8,337 bases of DNA from Microcaldota archaeon (GTDB lineage: Archaea > Micrarchaeota > Micrarchaeia > Norongarragalinales > UBA8480): contig JAHFHN010000029.1 of NCBI GenBank assembly GCA_023246885.1, forward strand, positions 1-8,337, given 5' to 3'. Of the stretch, positions 7,085 to 8,337 are shown piece by piece (within the stretch, counting starts at the first letter, position 1; each line of letters opens with the position of its first letter). The position numbers and the translations under genes were made by a program. The notes beneath the pieces were generated by a model. The model did not search any database. It worked only from the letters and a program-made list of their open reading frames with translations, and was not told the origin of the DNA.

Positions 7085-7092
7085 ATTTATAA
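7085..7092 (-). promoter_or_regulatory. TATA-like box of malic enzyme
   Basis: TTATAAAT on the minus strand is close to the archaeal TATA consensus. Initiation about 25 bases downstream would fall near 7063, leaving a short leader with the ribosome binding site. A perfect 12-bp palindrome AAAAATATTTTT (7063-7074) overlaps the predicted start. It could also serve as the T-rich stop signal for lactate dehydrogenase, whose stop codon lies at 7109-7111. Confidence 0.5.
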
Positions 7093-7108
7093 GTAATACG
7101 TTAAGCAG

Positions 7109-8041
7109 CTATATTTTGTCGATAGCCGATTTTATCGCTTGAGCGCTTTTTTTCAACGCTTTTTGTTCAACTGAATTTAGTTTCGGAAACAACTGCTTCT
7201 TTACGCCATTTGAACCGATAATGCAAGGCACGCTAAGGCAAATATTGGAAACTCCACTATAATTATAAATAAGCGTTGAAACCGGAATAACTTCTTTGTC
7301 ATCGGAAACAATAGAACGCACTATATCTGAAATAGTTAAGGCAATCGCATAGTACGTTGCACCTTTTTTATTGATTATTTCATATGCTGCATTGCGAGTG
7401 TGTTGAAATGCATATGAAGCAACCGCATTGTTAAAGCCAGGAAATTCATTTAAGTTCATGCCACCAATTGTTGCTGAGCTCCAAACTGGAAACTCGCTGT
7501 CTCCGTGTTCTCCTAAAATGTACGCATGAATGCTTTTGGGATCAACAGAAAGTTTTTCTCCAAGTATAGACTGAAAACGAGCCGTATCTAAACTAGTGCC
7601 GCTTCCAAAAACTTTGTTTGCTGGCAATTTAGAATATTTAAGGGCTAAAAACGTCATTACGTCAACGGGGTTCGTAACAACAAGAAGAACTGCATCTGGC
7701 GCGTGTTTCACTATTTGCGGCACGATTTTTTTAAAAATAGCTGCATTGGTTTTCACCAAATCAAGGCGCGTTTGACCCGGCTTTTGACTAGCGCCGGCGG
7801 TTATAACAACCACATCTGAACCAGCACACAAGGCATAGTCATCACCGAAGGTTATCTTTGCATTTTCAACAAAACCCAAGCCGTGTTTTAAATCCATAGC
7901 TTCTCCTTCTGCTTTCTCCTTGCTAACATCAATTAAAACGATTTCATTAGTCACTCGCTGCAACAACATAGTGAAAGCTGCAGTTGAGCCTACAAAACCC
8001 GCGCCTACGATTGAAACCTTTGCGCCACATTTATTATGCAT
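7109..8041 (-). CDS. ldh: L-lactate dehydrogenase (NAD-dependent)
   Basis: The enzyme interconverts pyruvate and L-lactate with NADH. Numbered from the ATG at 8041 (310 residues), the protein shows the Rossmann turn VGAGFVG (12-18), D38 ending strand 2 (NAD preference), and the substrate loop TAGASQKPGQTRLDLV (81-96). Q86 is the specificity residue (Q102 in classical numbering; malate dehydrogenases have Arg) and R92 is the catalytic loop arginine. VVTNPVDV (121-128), SLDTARF (150-156) with D152 and R155, and GEHGDSEFPVW (177-187) with the active-site H179 complete the site. This is why lactate rather than malate dehydrogenase is called. Q157 replaces the arginine that binds fructose 1,6-bisphosphate in Bacillus LDH, while H172 of that site is kept, so allosteric activation is doubtful. 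The frame stays open to a TTG at 8107, but that adds 22 hydrophobic, non-homologous residues over the promoter. The ATG at 8041 starts just before the first Rossmann strand and looks leaderless. Confidence 0.92.
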   Translation of the reverse strand: MHNKCGAKVSIVGAGFVGSTAAFTMLLQRVTNEIVLIDVSKEKAEGEAMDLKHGLGFVENAKITFGDDYALCAGSDVVVITAGASQKPGQTRLDLVKTNAAIFKKIVPQIVKHAPDAVLLVVTNPVDVMTFLALKYSKLPANKVFGSGTSLDTARFQSILGEKLSVDPKSIHAYILGEHGDSEFPVWSSATIGGMNLNEFPGFNNAVASYAFQHTRNAAYEIINKKGATYYAIALTISDIVRSIVSDDKEVIPVSTLIYNYSGVSNICLSVPCIIGSNGVKKQLFPKLNSVEQKALKKSAQAIKSAIDKI

Positions 8042-8065
8042 AAATAAATCAAAACGCGAAGTAGG

Positions 8066-8073
8066 ATAAAAAG
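8066..8073 (-). promoter_or_regulatory. TATA-like box of lactate dehydrogenase (leaderless mRNA likely)
   Basis: CTTTTTAT on the minus strand is centred about 28 bases before the ATG at 8041, which has no Shine-Dalgarno. That distance would place the transcript start at or near the start codon, as in archaeal leaderless mRNAs. It also argues against translation from the upstream TTG at 8107. Confidence 0.4.
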
Positions 8074-8122
8074 CTATATGTGACGCAAAAAGAAAAAGCA
8101 ACAACAAAAGATAGGTAGTACG

Positions 8123-8130
8123 TTTTTAAT
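8123..8130 (+). promoter_or_regulatory. TATA-like box of the HxlR-family gene
   Basis: TTTTTAAT lies about 36 bases before the ATG at 8163, which would give a leader of about ten bases. It is AT-rich and only a moderate match. Confidence 0.3.
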
Positions 8131-8143
8131 ACCTTAAACTCTC

Positions 8144-8158
8144 TTTTCTAATAGAAAA
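8144..8158. promoter_or_regulatory. Palindromic operator candidate TTTTCT-AAT-AGAAAA before the HxlR-family gene
   Basis: Six-base perfect arms flank a three-base centre, ending four bases before the ATG at 8163 and overlapping the expected transcript start. Dimeric winged-helix regulators bind such sites, often in their own promoters. Autoregulation is therefore plausible but inferred. Confidence 0.4.
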
Positions 8159-8162
8159 CTAC

Positions 8163-8337
8163 ATGAAAAAAAGTAATAACAATAGTCTTAGAGCTTGCCC
8201 CTTTTTTAAGTGGCTGGATTTGTTTGAAAAAAAGTGGAGCGTGCGGATAGTAAAAGAACTATACGCCAAGCCGCTGGGTTTTAACGAATTGAAAAAACGC
8301 ATTTCAGGCATCACTCAAGGCGTACTTTCACAGCGGT
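8163..8337 (+). CDS. HxlR-family winged-helix transcriptional regulator (partial, runs off right edge)
   Basis: The first 58 codons are present. After a basic, Asn-rich start (MKKSNNNSLRA), the protein reads CPFFKWLDLFEKKWSVRIVKEL (12-33), then PLGFNELKKRISGITQGVLSQR (37-58). This matches the HxlR/MarR-like pattern of a conserved Cys-Pro, a helix ending in K-W-x-x-x-I-x-x-x-L, the F-x-E-L-K-x-x-I-x-G-I-T/S core and the L-S-x-R recognition helix. Such proteins are small dimeric DNA binders, and some sense redox stress through the N-terminal cysteine (here C12). The gene is divergent from lactate dehydrogenase across a 121-bp gap, so it may control that gene, itself, or both (inference). No clear Shine-Dalgarno precedes the ATG at 8163. 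A perfect palindrome sits just upstream. The C-terminal part and therefore the exact family cannot be verified here. Confidence 0.85.
   Translation, partial: MKKSNNNSLRACPFFKWLDLFEKKWSVRIVKELYAKPLGFNELKKRISGITQGVLSQR

Noticed and set aside
7109..8041. Malate dehydrogenase, which would pair naturally with malic enzyme
   Set aside because: The specificity residue in the TAGASQKPG loop is glutamine, as in lactate dehydrogenases; malate dehydrogenases have arginine there.
1..8337. Mobile elements, CRISPR arrays, toxin-antitoxin or defence genes
   Set aside because: No transposase, repeat-spacer pattern, terminal inverted repeats or defence domains were seen; all genes are core metabolism plus one regulator.

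Overview
The window reads as an AT-rich stretch of a probably archaeal chromosome holding isoprenoid (membrane-lipid) biosynthesis genes next to a small pyruvate/lactate metabolism cluster. The archaeal assignment rests on four points. The HMG-CoA synthase is of the archaeal type. GGTGA-type ribosome binding sites precede two genes. TATA-like boxes (for example TTATAAAT) sit at archaeal distances from starts. One gene looks leaderless. A small-genome (DPANN-like) archaeon would fit, but this is a guess, because no rRNA or ribosomal marker is present and some bacteria carry similar mevalonate genes.

Left part (1-5242): a mevalonate-pathway island. HMG-CoA synthase runs off the left edge on the minus strand. 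Divergently, on the plus strand, come class II HMG-CoA reductase, mevalonate kinase, an ERG8/Sulfolobus-type phosphomevalonate kinase and type 2 isopentenyl-diphosphate isomerase. The first three plus-strand genes are separated by only 2-3 bp and the isomerase follows after 40 bp, so one operon is likely. Together they cover acetoacetyl-CoA to mevalonate diphosphate, plus the IPP/DMAPP interconversion. The decarboxylase that would join these two parts, and the acetoacetyl-CoA thiolase, are not in the window. The 185-bp divergent control region contains three tandem TTGWCGAM elements just upstream of a TATA-like box.

Middle (5243-5363): a short convergent intergenic region with overlapping hairpins and an A8 tract (T8 on the minus strand), probably a terminator.

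Right part (5364-8107): three minus-strand genes, transcribed in the order L-lactate dehydrogenase, malic enzyme, HIT-family protein. Malic enzyme (malate to pyruvate, making NAD(P)H) next to lactate dehydrogenase (pyruvate to lactate, using NADH) forms a potentially redox-balanced pair. Divergent from lactate dehydrogenase, at the right edge, is a partial HxlR-family winged-helix regulator with a perfect 15-bp palindrome just before its start.

No RNA gene, CRISPR array, insertion sequence or phage signature was seen, and no stretch over 300 bases lacks a gene. Nothing here clearly forms a new system. The points of most interest are the non-standard gene mix of the mevalonate cluster, the operator-like repeats, and a HIT protein lacking the usual ribose-binding aspartate.
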